Shown here one piece after another: positions 27,283-38,683 of a DNA stretch of 64,000 nt; position 1 is the stretch's first letter; each line of letters opens with the position of its first letter. The position numbers were made by a program, and so were the translations under genes. Origin of the DNA: Croceicoccus gelatinilyticus. GTDB lineage: Bacteria > Pseudomonadota > Alphaproteobacteria > Sphingomonadales > Sphingomonadaceae. The notes beneath the pieces are model-generated. The model did no database searches. It saw only the letters and a program-made list of their open reading frames with translations, and had not been told where the DNA came from. The stretch is taken from positions 124,001-188,000 of the forward strand of contig NZ_JAHCBF010000003.1 in the NCBI RefSeq assembly GCF_018398395.1, written 5' to 3'.

Positions 27283-28353
27283 GTGAGCACGGGCAATCCC
27301 CGCCGCGCGGCGCAGGCGATCGACGCGCTGCGCCACGGCTGGCCGATCCGCCTGGCCGGGGCGGACGGGGTGCTGACGCTGCTGAACCCCGAAACCGGCT
27401 TTGAAACAGGCGATACCGCCGCACCGCGCCTGCTGATCTCCGCCGCCCGCGCCGCGACGCTGAAACTGGCGAACCAGCGCGAAGCCGCCGTGCCCGACGC
27501 ACCGGTCCTGATCCGCGCGGCAGAGCCCTTCACCCTCCCCCTCGCCCGCGAATTGGCCGACCCCTCGCAGGATCTGGCCCATCCGCTGGCAGGGCCTTTC
27601 CTTGCCGAACCGATTGCGGCTGGCGAGGCAGCGAAAGCGGCGATGACTCTGGCAAGGCTTGCGGGGCTACTGCCGTGCTTCCTTGTCGATCCCGCACCTG
27701 CTGACGTCGCAGTCGAATGCGACGTTGCGGACTTGACCGCGTTTCAGGACCCGCACCGCCTGACGATCCAGACCCGCGCGAACCTGCCCACTGCCGCGGC
27801 CGAGGCTTGCGAGATCGTGGCTTTCCGCGCGCCCGACGACCTTCGCGAACACGTCGCGCTGATCGTGGGCGAACAGCGTTCGGATCGTACCCCGCTCGTC
27901 CGGCTCCATTCGGAGTGCCTGACCGGCGACGTGCTCACCAGCCTCAAATGCGACTGCGGCCCACAGCTCGATGCGGCGCTTCACGCCATGGCCGAAGAGG
28001 CGGCCAATGGCGGCTATGGCGTTCTGCTCTACCTGCGTCAGGAAGGGCGTGGGATCGGGCTCATCAACAAGCTGCGCGCCTATCGCCTGCAGGACCAGGG
28101 TTTCGATACGGTCGATGCCAACAACCGGCTCGGCCTGCCGACCGAGGCGCGCGATTTTCCCGTCGCGGCGCGGATGCTGGACCTGATGGGCATTCCCGCG
28201 ATCCGGCTGATGACCAACAACCCCGCCAAGGTAGAAGCGCTGGAAGCCGTGGGCGTCACCGTTGCCGAACGCGTGCCGCACCAGCTACCCTCCAATCCGC
28301 ACAATGCGCGCTATCTGGATACCAAGCGCGACCGGACCGGACACATCCTGTAA
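27283..28353 (+). CDS. ribA: GTP cyclohydrolase II
   Basis: 356 residues from GTG 27283, ten bases after the xthA stop; a start further upstream would lie inside xthA. The C-terminal half is the cyclohydrolase: HSECLTGDVLTSLKCDCGPQL with the three zinc cysteines, the EGRGIGLINKLRAY motif, and LMTNNPAKVEAL. It opens GTP to 2,5-diamino-6-ribosylamino-pyrimidinone phosphate, the first riboflavin step. The N-terminal 150 residues resemble a degenerate DHBP-synthase-like extension (EAAVPDAPVLIRAAEPF) common in sphingomonad RibA proteins; it lacks an obvious active site. Confidence 0.93.
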   Translation: MSTGNPRRAAQAIDALRHGWPIRLAGADGVLTLLNPETGFETGDTAAPRLLISAARAATLKLANQREAAVPDAPVLIRAAEPFTLPLARELADPSQDLAHPLAGPFLAEPIAAGEAAKAAMTLARLAGLLPCFLVDPAPADVAVECDVADLTAFQDPHRLTIQTRANLPTAAAEACEIVAFRAPDDLREHVALIVGEQRSDRTPLVRLHSECLTGDVLTSLKCDCGPQLDAALHAMAEEAANGGYGVLLYLRQEGRGIGLINKLRAYRLQDQGFDTVDANNRLGLPTEARDFPVAARMLDLMGIPAIRLMTNNPAKVEALEAVGVTVAERVPHQLPSNPHNARYLDTKRDRTGHIL

Positions 28354-28462
28354 CAATCCGGCGCTTGCAATCGGCCCGCCCTGCCCCCATTTTCGGAAAT
28401 GCGGGACCGGGCCCCTCTGGCGCGGCGTCCTTGGGCATTCGGCCCAGAACGCCACGTGATGT

Positions 28463-28504
28463 CGGACCGCATCGGGTAAGACCGATGCCAGTCCGGGCCT
28501 TTTC
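28463..28504 (+). terminator. Terminator-like hairpin after ribA
   Basis: CGGAC-c-GCATCGG pairs with CCGATGC-ca-GTCCG (12 bp with a small internal loop), followed by GGCCTTTT. It is about 110 bases after the ribA stop. Confidence 0.65.
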
Positions 28505-28578
28505 AAAGCCTCGCAAACCAAACCGGACCATCGCTCTCTTGCCCGATCGAACGAACAATGTTTCGAAAGGGAATAGAC

Positions 28579-28758
28579 ATGTCCGACCACCTCTTCCGCC
28601 TGCTCGAGCGTTTGCAGAAGCTCGACGACCAGCTACGCCGCGCGCAGCGCCAGCGTTGCAACCGGCAGGAAATCGCCCGCCTCACGCTGATGAAGTCCGC
28701 GCTGCGCCACCGTCTCGCGCGGCTTTCGGCCCGCTCCGCACCAATGCCTGCGCACTGA
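28579..28758 (+). CDS. YdcH-family DUF465 protein
   Basis: 59 residues from ATG 28579, preceded by AAAGGGAATAGAC; an ATG seven codons earlier is in frame but has no ribosome binding site. The sequence MSDHLFRLLERLQKLDDQLR, then QEIARLTLMKSALRHRLARL, is the DUF465 helical hairpin. These small cytoplasmic proteins are widespread in proteobacteria, and their function is not established. It sits 14 bases before terC and may be co-transcribed with it. Confidence 0.9.
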   Translation: MSDHLFRLLERLQKLDDQLRRAQRQRCNRQEIARLTLMKSALRHRLARLSARSAPMPAH

Positions 28759-28772
28759 CGGGGAGCGGACAG

Positions 28773-29750
28773 ATGGAATTTCTTGTCGCCGACTGGCTCG
28801 GCACTCCGGCGTGGTTCTGGCTCGCCTTCCTTGGCATCGTTGCCGCGCTGACCGCCTTCGACCTCGGCATCCTGCACAAGGAGGATCGGGAAATGGGCAT
28901 CGGCGAATCGCTGAAGCTTACCGCCTTCTATATCGGCATCGCGCTCTTGTTCGGGGTGTGGGTCTGGTTCGCCAAGGGTGGCGAGGCCGGGATGCAGTAC
29001 TACACCGGCTTCTTCATCGAGAAGGCGCTGTCGATCGACAACGTCTTCGTGATCAGCCTGATCTTCACCTTCTTCGCCATTCCGGCAAAGTACCAGTACC
29101 GCGCCCTCTTGTGGGGCATCATGGCGGTGATCGTGCTGCGCGGATTGATGATCGCGGGCGGTGCGGCGCTGGTGCAGGAAGCCTACTGGGTACTCTACAT
29201 CTTTGCCGCATTCCTCGTGTTCACGGGCGTGAAGATGTTCTTCACCTCGGACCACGATCCCGACATCGGCAACAACGCGGTGGTGCGCTGGATCAGCCGC
29301 CACATGCGCGTGACGAAGGAACTGCATGCGCAGAAGTTCTTCGTGAAAGTGCCCGATGAAAGCGGGAACATGGTGCGCGCGGCAACCCCGCTGTTCCTCG
29401 CGCTCGTCATCATCAACCTTGCCGACCTGGTGTTTGCCGTGGACTCGGTGCCCGCGATCTTCGCGATCACGACCGACACGTTCATCGTCTACACCTCGAA
29501 CATCATGGCAATCCTTGGCCTGCGCGCGCTCTATTTCGCGCTGGCGGCGATGATCAACCGGTTCGCCTATCTCAAGTATGCGCTGGCCGCAGTGCTGGTG
29601 TTTATCGGCGGCAAGATCTTCGTGGCCGATTTCCTGCTGGGCGGGGCCAAGTTCCCGCCAGCGATCAGCCTTGGCGTGACGTTTGCCCTGATCGCGAGCG
29701 GGGTTGCCTATTCGCTCTGGAAGACGCGGGGCGAACCCGCGCCTCTATAG
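28773..29750 (+). CDS. TerC-family integral membrane protein
   Basis: 325 residues from ATG 28773, with GGGGAGCGGAC as ribosome binding site. A much longer in-frame reading exists upstream through ribA but is a GC-bias artefact. About eight membrane helices carry the TerC signatures: TAFDLGILHKEDREMGI with the first Asp, FFIEKALSIDNVFVISLIF, and LADLVFAVDSVPAIFAITTD. The conserved acidic residues inside helices suggest metal-ion transport; some TerC proteins export Mn2+ or calcium and others accompany tellurite resistance. No ter operon genes are nearby, so a Mn2+ or calcium role is as likely as tellurite. Confidence 0.93.
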   Translation: MEFLVADWLGTPAWFWLAFLGIVAALTAFDLGILHKEDREMGIGESLKLTAFYIGIALLFGVWVWFAKGGEAGMQYYTGFFIEKALSIDNVFVISLIFTFFAIPAKYQYRALLWGIMAVIVLRGLMIAGGAALVQEAYWVLYIFAAFLVFTGVKMFFTSDHDPDIGNNAVVRWISRHMRVTKELHAQKFFVKVPDESGNMVRAATPLFLALVIINLADLVFAVDSVPAIFAITTDTFIVYTSNIMAILGLRALYFALAAMINRFAYLKYALAAVLVFIGGKIFVADFLLGGAKFPPAISLGVTFALIASGVAYSLWKTRGEPAPL

Positions 29751-29752
29751 GG

Positions 29753-29869
29753 TTAGGCCGACAGCACCATGAGGCCAATGCCGCCTGCCAGCATCAAGGC
29801 TGATCCCAAAGCGATCATGCGGATGGTGGCGGGCGGCACGTCCATATGGCGCAGCATGACGTGAAGCAT
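29753..29869 (-). CDS. 38-residue membrane microprotein
   Basis: ATG at 29869 directly follows the stop of the ribbon-helix-helix gene (TGA-G-ATG) and has an excellent ribosome binding site AGGAGGATTGAG. The product is MLHVMLRHMDVPPATIRM followed by the membrane helix IALGSALMLAGGIGLMVLSA and then the stop. One single-span hydrophobic peptide with a basic N-terminal end suggests an N-in orientation. It is below usual length limits and shows no homology I can name. It is the third gene of the SPFH operon, so a partner role with the SPFH protein is a natural hypothesis. It ends three bases from the convergent terC stop. Confidence 0.7.
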   Translation of the reverse strand: MLHVMLRHMDVPPATIRMIALGSALMLAGGIGLMVLSA

Positions 29870-29870
29870 C

Positions 29871-30071
29871 TCAATCCTCCTGTTTCGGCGGGCGGCCACG
29901 GCGGGGCTGCTCGCTGACCCCCACCTTCACCCCGCGCCGCGACAGAGCCTCCCGCAAGAGGAACTCAATCTCGGCGTTGACCGAACGCAAGTCGCGCGCG
30001 GCCATACGCTCGATCTCGGCGTGGAGCGCCGGATCGAGGCGCAGGGCAAAAGGTTTGCGTTTTGCGGGCAC
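29871..30071 (-). CDS. Ribbon-helix-helix (Arc/HicB-like) DNA-binding protein
   Basis: 66 residues from GTG 30071, 15 bases after the SPFH stop. The chain KPFALRLDPALHAEIERMA then RSVNAEIEFLLREAL is an Arc/MetJ-type beta-helix-helix: the FALRLD strand would enter the DNA major groove, and NAEIEFLLREAL is the second helix. A basic tail (PRRGRPPK) resembles an AT-hook. Databases often label such proteins HicB-family antitoxins, but there is no HicA toxin beside it. It lies between the SPFH gene and the microprotein gene and could autoregulate through the palindrome at 30972-31025. That link is inference. Confidence 0.82.
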   Translation of the reverse strand: MPAKRKPFALRLDPALHAEIERMAARDLRSVNAEIEFLLREALSRRGVKVGVSEQPRRGRPPKQED

Positions 30072-30086
30072 GAATGCCTGCTCCCG

Positions 30087-30968
30087 TTATCCGTTGTAGA
30101 GCGTGCCGGTGTTGACGATCGGCTGCGTGTCGCGTTCGCCGCACAGCACAACCATCAGGTTCGAGACCATGGCTGCACGGCGTTCGTCATCCAGATGCAC
30201 GATGCCGTCTTCGGACAGCTTGGCCAGTGCCATTTCCACCATCGATACCGCACCCAACACCAGCTTGGCCCGCGCGGCGATGACCGCTTCGGCCTGCTGG
30301 CGGCGCAACATGGCGCCGGCGATTTCGGGCGCGTAGGCAAGGTGGGTAAGCCCCGCCTCGTCCACGACGATGCCCGCGACTTTCAAACGCTCGTTCAGTT
30401 CGGTCAGCAGTTCGGCATTCACCTGGTCGCCGTCACCGCGCAGCGTGGTCTCGCCTTCCTCGATGTCGTCGTAGGGGTGGCGCGAACCGACCGTGCGCAG
30501 GCCCGCCTCGATCTGGATGTTCACAAATTCGCGATAGTCGTCGACGTCGAAGCTGGCCTGCGCGGTATCTCGCACGCGCCACACGACGTTGCAGGCGATC
30601 TCGATCGGGTTGCCGCGCAGGTCGTTGATCTTGATCCGATCCGAATGGATGTTGTTCGCACGCGCCGAGATCTTCTTGCGCCCCAGCCACGGCCAGACCC
30701 AGCGCAGGCCATGCGTGCGGTCAGTCCCGCGATACGATCCGAACAGAGTGATGACCGCCGCCTGGTTCGGCTGCAGCATGTAGAAACCGGAAGAGAAAAA
30801 CGCGACGATCAGCCCGCCGACGACGATCGGCATGAGCATAGGCTCGTAACTGCCGAACAGGCCCCAGACCATGGCGACAAGGCCAAGCAGGATGACAAGC
30901 AGGACCGGATAGCCACTCGCGGTGCTGGCTCCGGTTTCATGGCTGGCTTCCATTGATTTGAGTTCCAT
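30087..30968 (-). CDS. SPFH/band-7 domain membrane protein (stomatin/prohibitin-like)
   Basis: 293 residues. Two adjacent N-terminal hydrophobic segments (about 22-60) are followed by the band-7 domain: MLQPNQAAVITLFGSYRGT, WPWLGRKKISARANNIHSDRIKINDLRGNPIEIACNVVWRVRD, and the C-terminal part ELNERLKVAGIVVDEAGLTHLAYAPEIAGAMLRRQQAEAVIAARAKLV, which is the classical oligomerisation helix. SPFH proteins form rings or scaffolds in lipid microdomains and often escort proteases. Its start is nine bases from a strong ribosome binding site (GGGGGAA) that is buried in a 54-bp palindrome. It is the first gene of a three-gene operon with the RHH protein and the microprotein. Confidence 0.9.
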   Translation of the reverse strand: MELKSMEASHETGASTASGYPVLLVILLGLVAMVWGLFGSYEPMLMPIVVGGLIVAFFSSGFYMLQPNQAAVITLFGSYRGTDRTHGLRWVWPWLGRKKISARANNIHSDRIKINDLRGNPIEIACNVVWRVRDTAQASFDVDDYREFVNIQIEAGLRTVGSRHPYDDIEEGETTLRGDGDQVNAELLTELNERLKVAGIVVDEAGLTHLAYAPEIAGAMLRRQQAEAVIAARAKLVLGAVSMVEMALAKLSEDGIVHLDDERRAAMVSNLMVVLCGERDTQPIVNTGTLYNG

Positions 30969-30971
30969 GTG

Positions 30972-31025
30972 ATTCCCCCGTTCTGATATAAATATGATAT
31001 CATTTTTATATCAGAACGGGGGAAT
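30972..31025. promoter_or_regulatory. 54-bp near-perfect palindrome over the SPFH ribosome binding site
   Basis: Bases 30972-30998 and 30999-31025 are reverse complements at 26 of 27 positions (only 30993/31004 mismatches). The arms run ATTCCCCCGTTCTGATATAA inward, and the centre is ATGATATCAT. On the minus-strand transcript the outer arm contains the GGGGGAA ribosome binding site of the SPFH gene, so a transcript covering both arms would hide it. TGATAT repeats at the core also suit a repressor operator. It ends 11 bases from the recQ stop and could help end recQ transcription too. Confidence 0.85.
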
Positions 31026-31036
31026 TCGCAAGCCGG

Positions 31037-32923
<1,887 letters not shown>

Positions 32924-33092
32924 GGATCAGCCTTTGCCAGACCTTGGGCCCGCAGGAAAACCGCTTGCGCCGCGTAGATGGGGCAAAGCCGTGGATAGCG
33001 TCGGTGAAATCGACCACTCCCTTGCACTTTCGGCCCAGATGCCGCGCCGCAAAGGCATGATAGCTTCCGATGAAAGACTCGGGGGAGATACG

Positions 33093-33671
33093 ATGCACAG
33101 GCTTTTCGGCCCGGTCAGCGGTTCATTCACGGCCCTTTTGGCTGTGCCGGTCGTCATGGCGCAACCTGCACCTGCGACCAGTCCGGCGCTGCAGGGCCAG
33201 AAACGCATCATCCTCCACACGCGCGACGGGCAGGCGATCCCCATCGGTACGGTGGTCTTCACCCCGAGTGCGGCAGGCAGCCAGTTCGACGTCCAGATCG
33301 CGCCGGACCGGACCACGACCTACTTCCTGTCCATGCGCAATTTCCGATGCGTCGAGGGGGACGAGGTGTTCTGCCACGTCCCCTACCCCTATCCGCTGGG
33401 CGAAACGGTCGCGCCCGGACGGCTTGACTGGCTCGAACACGCTCTGCTGTTCCTGTCGAAATCGCCCAAAGAGTTTGGCGCGCGGTTCGAGAACGGAATC
33501 TATTTCCGCATGGAGATCGACGGCAACCGCATCGTCGGCACACCGCAGGGCATCGATCTGGAAGATATCGGCAGCCCGCCCGACGACCTGACGATCCCAC
33601 CCTATTCGCTGATCGACCGGTTCGACGAACCAGAAGGCGACAACTGGATCGCGCGGCTGACGATCGAGTGA
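33093..33671 (+). CDS. Exported protein of unknown function
   Basis: 192 residues from ATG 33093, with ribosome binding site GGGGGAG. Signal peptide to about residue 23 (ALLAVPVVMAQPA). The mature chain is beta-rich: RIILHTRDGQAIPIGTVVFTP, FDVQIAPDRTTTYFLSMRNFRC, a disulfide-capable C-x8-C pair in FRCVEGDEVFCHVPYPYPLGE, and DDLTIPPYSLIDRFDE near the end. I have seen similar conserved sphingomonad proteins without a function. It is probably periplasmic. It converges on the PagL-like gene, four bases between stops. Confidence 0.75.
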   Translation: MHRLFGPVSGSFTALLAVPVVMAQPAPATSPALQGQKRIILHTRDGQAIPIGTVVFTPSAAGSQFDVQIAPDRTTTYFLSMRNFRCVEGDEVFCHVPYPYPLGETVAPGRLDWLEHALLFLSKSPKEFGARFENGIYFRMEIDGNRIVGTPQGIDLEDIGSPPDDLTIPPYSLIDRFDEPEGDNWIARLTIE

Positions 33672-33675
33672 GCGA

Positions 33676-34212
33676 TCAGAGCCTGTAATTGAGGCGCAGG
33701 CCCATCATGTCGATGCCGGGATTCTGCCCTGAATTGAACAGGCGCGCATGGCTGACGTGCATCCAGCTGGCCTCGATCGAGAAGCGTTCGTCGATCTGCG
33801 TGCCGATGGCGATCTCGGGTTCGAACAGGACGCGGCTGCCCAGTTCAAGGTGCCGTCCGTCAGGCGCGATCCTTTCTTCCGGTCCGTCGTGGATGGCGAT
33901 GCCGACCGCAGGGCGTACATAGACGGGGCCTTTGCCGATCTTCCAGCTGAGCCCCACCGCGGCAAAATTCGTGCCGCCGTCGCTATTCATCGATCCCAGC
34001 ACGTAAGGCGCAGGCTTGCCGATGAAGTCCAGCGCCTCGATCCGGTCGAAGCGATAGCCGATCACGCCGTCGACCCCTCCCTCACCGGTCTCGAAAGTGA
34101 AAGGCGTGTCGACGGCGTGGGCGTAAGCGCCGACAAAGACTTCGTCGGCCTGTGCCGGGGTGGCCAGAAGAACGGTACCGGCCATGAGCGGGATGAGTGC
34201 GAAACGGGTCAT
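33676..34212 (-). CDS. Lipid A deacylase PagL-like acyloxyacyl hydrolase
   Basis: 178 residues with signal peptide MTRFALIPLMAGTVLLATPAQA. The rest is an eight-strand outer-membrane barrel pattern (GVDGVIGYRFDRIE, AAVGLSWKIGKGPVYVRPAVG, LFEPEIAIGTQIDERFSIEASWMHVSHARLF, GIDMMGLRLNYRL). PagL uses a His-x-Ser pair with a Glu; here MHVSHA near residue 149-154 supplies His-Val-Ser. PagL removes the 3-O acyl chain of lipid A in the outer membrane, altering envelope properties. The protein ends in a hydrophobic residue (Leu), and the family is variable, so substrate specificity is uncertain. Confidence 0.8.
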   Translation of the reverse strand: MTRFALIPLMAGTVLLATPAQADEVFVGAYAHAVDTPFTFETGEGGVDGVIGYRFDRIEALDFIGKPAPYVLGSMNSDGGTNFAAVGLSWKIGKGPVYVRPAVGIAIHDGPEERIAPDGRHLELGSRVLFEPEIAIGTQIDERFSIEASWMHVSHARLFNSGQNPGIDMMGLRLNYRL

Positions 34213-34391
34213 GCACTCTCAAACCCTTGCGAACGGCATGACGTTCCGCACGCCGTGCCATGCTGCATCAGAGATAGAGGCGCAGCGAGGCACGCGGGTG
34301 TTGCCCGGTTGCCTCCATCTGCTCCGCATTCAACCGCCTCAATCGAATTGTCTTTCCCCCGTCACTGACCTCGCCTAACCGGGCCGGCTTT

Positions 34392-35795
34392 ATGACTGAC
34401 GCAGCCCCCATCTCGACTCGCCATGATGCGACTTCCCTGCGCGCCGAATTCGGCGCGACGGCGCGCCTTGGCGTGCCGCTGGCGGCTGCGAACCTGTTGC
34501 AGATGGCGGTCTATGCCATCGACGTGATCTTCATTGCGCGGCTGGGCACGCAGGAACTGGCGGCAAGCACGCTGGCGACGTCGACTTACGGCCTGTCGCT
34601 GTGGTGCACGCTTGGCCTCATCAGTGCAGTCGCGCCGATGGCGGCAACGGCACTGGGGCGCGGGCGGCACGCGGTGCGCGAAGTGCGCCGCTCGTTCCGC
34701 ATGGGGCTCTGGCTTGCGGCGATGGCCTGTCTGTTCGTCATGGCGATCTGCTTTCTGGCCGAAGACTTCATGCTGCTGACCGGACAATCGGCAGAAGTTG
34801 CGCGACTGGCGGGGATCTACCTCACCTGGCTCGCCCCTGCGGCGCTGCCAGTGCTGGCATCGAACGTGCTGCGTATCTTCGTCTCGACGATGGACCGGGC
34901 CGTGCTGGCCACGTGGATCACGGTCGTTGCGCTCTTCGTGAACGCGGGTTTCAACTGGCTGCTGATCTTCGGCAACTGGGGCTTCCCGGCACTGGGCCTG
35001 GGCGGCGCGGCGCTGGCCAGCGTCATCACCGCCGTCGTCGTGCTGGCCGCATATGTCATCGTCATCCAGTCGGACCGGCGTATGCGGCGGCATTACCTGT
35101 TCGGACGCCTGTGGAGGCCGGACTGGGCCCGGCTCAAGGAACTGTGGCGCGTTGGCCTGCCCATCGCGGCGATCACTCTGGCCGAGGGCGGATTGTTCTC
35201 CAGCGCGGCGTACCTCATGGGTGCGATCGGGACGCTGGAACTTGCGGCCCATACCGTCGCACTGGGCTTGGGCGCGCTCTGCTTCCAGGTGCCGTTCGGG
35301 ATTGCTCAGGCAGCGACGATCCGGGTCGGCCTGCACAATGGTGCAGGCTCGCACGTCGGTGTGCACAACGCCGGTCTGACGACGATGATCGTCACGCTGG
35401 GCTTCGCGGTACTTTTCGCCGCGGCGATGCTGGGCGTGCCGAAACTGCTGCTGTCGATCTATATCGACGTCGACGCGCCGGAAAATGCCGAGCTGGTGAA
35501 GCTGGCGGTCGTCTATCTCTACGTCGCTGCCGCTTTCCAGTTGTTCGACGGGGCGCAGGCGGTTCTTGCAGGACTGTTGCGCGGCCTTTCCGATACTCGC
35601 GTGCCGTTCGTGCTGGCGGTCATCGGATATTGGCTGTTCGGCTTCGGAACCGCTTACTACCTGGGATTCCACACGGAAGTCGGCGGTCTTGGCGTCTGGA
35701 TCGGACTGGCCGTCGGGCTGGTCATCACGTCGATCCTGTTGGGCTGGCGCTGGCACCGGCGCGAGAGTCTCGGGCTTGTCACTGGCGGCGTGTAA
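34392..35795 (+). CDS. MATE-family efflux transporter
   Basis: 467 residues with twelve membrane helices arranged in two halves. Family features include the N-terminal RLGVPLAAANLLQMAVYAIDVIFIARLGTQELAAS, in which the Asp in helix 1 is conserved in NorM-type exporters, a second-half repeat (LPIAAITLAEGGLFSSAAYLMGAIGTLELAAHTV) and FDGAQAVLAGLLRGLSDTRVPF near residue 395. Such proteins extrude cationic drugs or metabolites in exchange for Na+ or H+. The substrate is unknown. It lies alone upstream of groESL. Confidence 0.93.
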   Translation: MTDAAPISTRHDATSLRAEFGATARLGVPLAAANLLQMAVYAIDVIFIARLGTQELAASTLATSTYGLSLWCTLGLISAVAPMAATALGRGRHAVREVRRSFRMGLWLAAMACLFVMAICFLAEDFMLLTGQSAEVARLAGIYLTWLAPAALPVLASNVLRIFVSTMDRAVLATWITVVALFVNAGFNWLLIFGNWGFPALGLGGAALASVITAVVVLAAYVIVIQSDRRMRRHYLFGRLWRPDWARLKELWRVGLPIAAITLAEGGLFSSAAYLMGAIGTLELAAHTVALGLGALCFQVPFGIAQAATIRVGLHNGAGSHVGVHNAGLTTMIVTLGFAVLFAAAMLGVPKLLLSIYIDVDAPENAELVKLAVVYLYVAAAFQLFDGAQAVLAGLLRGLSDTRVPFVLAVIGYWLFGFGTAYYLGFHTEVGGLGVWIGLAVGLVITSILLGWRWHRRESLGLVTGGV

Positions 35796-35860
35796 TTCCG
35801 CGCGTAACGCCTTGCTGCACGCAGGCCACGATCCGTCTCGAAAAAACTTGATGAACCACG

Positions 35861-35889
35861 GTTGACGACCACGTTCAGCCCAACCATAT
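35861..35889 (+). promoter_or_regulatory. Probable sigma-32 (RpoH) promoter of groESL
   Basis: GTTGAC (35861-35866) and CCATAT (35884-35889) are 17 bases apart, close to the alphaproteobacterial RpoH consensus CTTGAC-N17-CYTATNT. It lies just before the CIRCE element. Confidence 0.6.
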
Positions 35890-35897
35890 GCGCCTCG

Positions 35898-35924
35898 CTG
35901 GCACTCTCTAGCAGGGAGTGCCAA
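35898..35924 (+). promoter_or_regulatory. CIRCE operator (HrcA-binding)
   Basis: CTGGCACTC-N9-GAGTGCCAA is the 27-bp CIRCE inverted repeat (consensus TTAGCACTC-N9-GAGTGCTAA). Its location between promoter and groES shows HrcA repression of the chaperonin operon. hrcA itself is not in the window. Confidence 0.95.
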
Positions 35925-35961
35925 CAGGCATAACCAACCCTTTAATGGAAGAGGTCATATC

Positions 35962-36249
35962 ATGGCATTCCGTCCGCTGCACGATCGCGTTCTGGTCGAA
36001 CGCATCGAAGCCGAAGAAAAGACCGCCGGCGGGATCATCATCCCCGACAGCGCCAAGGAAAAGCCCTCGGAAGGGCGTATCGTGGCAGTTGGCACCGGCA
36101 CCCGCGCCGACAACGGCACCGTCACCCCGCTCGACGTCAAGGAAGGCGACCGCGTCCTTTTCGGCAAGTGGTCGGGCACCGAAGTCAAGGTCGACGGCAA
36201 GGACCTGCTCATCATGAAGGAAAGCGACCTGCTCGGCGTCATGGCCTGA
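35962..36249 (+). CDS. groES: Co-chaperonin GroES
   Basis: 95 residues. The sequence [20 protein letters not shown], then the mobile loop [19 protein letters not shown] and [30 protein letters not shown] is standard GroES. It caps the GroEL ring during ATP-driven protein folding. It is followed by groEL after 48 bases with AAGAGGAGAAAG as the groEL ribosome binding site, and it is preceded by CIRCE and an RpoH-like promoter. Confidence 0.99.
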   Translation: MAFRPLHDRVLVERIEAEEKTAGGIIIPDSAKEKPSEGRIVAVGTGTRADNGTVTPLDVKEGDRVLFGKWSGTEVKVDGKDLLIMKESDLLGVMA

Positions 36250-36267
36250 GCACCTCGCACCTTCTGA

Positions 36268-37950
<1,683 letters not shown>

Positions 37951-37979
37951 GCCTCCCGCCTTCCAAGGCTCGAAAATCA

Positions 37980-38012
37980 GGGTCGCCGGACACGGGTTCG
38001 GCGGCCCTTTTT
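37980..38012 (+). terminator. Terminator of groESL
   Basis: GGGTCGCCG pairs with CGGCGGCCC (one wobble) and is followed by TTTTTC. Confidence 0.88.
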
Positions 38013-38175
38013 CGTGGCAAGCGTAAACGACTGGATGTCGTTTATCCTGATGTTGCCCTGCCCTGTCGCAGATTTGGCAACTTAACTTCGGATTTTTGCA
38101 TCGGGCGGGACACTTCGGGCCTGTCGAGCGTTGCCTGAGAGAACGAAAACACGAGAAATCCGAAAAGGACGAATC

Positions 38176-38583
38176 ATGCGACTGCCGCACAAGGCTCACC
38201 TCGCCATCGTCGATGGCGCCAGCTTCACCCTGATGCGCAACGACGGATCGCCCGATTCTCCCTCTCTCACGTCCATCGACCGTCCGGATGTAGAGGGCAG
38301 CAATTTCAGCGCGGGCGTTCGTCATCAGGACGATGTCGGCCAGCGCAAGGGCAGCACCGATCTTAACGAACTGGCCCATGCGGCCGCGGTTGCCGAATAT
38401 CTCAACCAGGCGGTTCTTCAGGGCAAGATCGACAAGCTGGCCATTGCCGCCGATCCCAAGACGCTGGGCGAAATGCGCCGCCACTATCACAAGTCGCTCG
38501 AAGCTGCGCTCGTTGCCGAAGAGGCAAAGACCGTGACCGGCGAACCTGTTGCGAGGATCGAGAAAGTCCTCCTCTCCGACTGA
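38176..38583 (+). CDS. Host attachment family protein
   Basis: 135 residues from ATG 38176, with AAAAGGACG as ribosome binding site; an ATG 15 codons upstream has none. The sequence MRLPHKAHLAIVDGASFTLMRN, then FSAGVRHQDDVGQRKGSTDLNELAHAAAVAEYLNQAVLQGKIDKLAIAADPKTLGEMRRHYHKSLEAAL is the pfam10116 host-attachment family, named from an Agrobacterium attachment locus. The fold resembles an RNase H/eRF1-like domain, and no activity has been firmly shown. It lies between groESL and bphO on the same strand. Confidence 0.88.
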   Translation: MRLPHKAHLAIVDGASFTLMRNDGSPDSPSLTSIDRPDVEGSNFSAGVRHQDDVGQRKGSTDLNELAHAAAVAEYLNQAVLQGKIDKLAIAADPKTLGEMRRHYHKSLEAALVAEEAKTVTGEPVARIEKVLLSD

Positions 38584-38683
38584 TCAGAAAGTACCCCTTG
38601 CCATGGACGGGTCGCAGTTTACCCCCACCCAATATCGGCAACCGGCGTCTGCCCGCGAAAGCGGGGCAGGCGCCGAAGCCATT

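Noticed and set aside
27717..28772. Upstream extension of the terC frame through ribA
   Set aside because: Runs across the ribA gene in another frame; the strong ribosome binding site and TerC homology begin at 28773.
29871..30071. HicB antitoxin with a missing toxin
   Set aside because: No HicA-like double-stranded-RNA-binding ORF is adjacent, and the microprotein is a membrane helix, so a type II toxin-antitoxin pair is not supported.
38176..38583. Host-attachment gene as sign of a symbiosis or phage system
   Set aside because: The name is historical; the family is common in free-living alphaproteobacteria, and there are no accessory genes around it.
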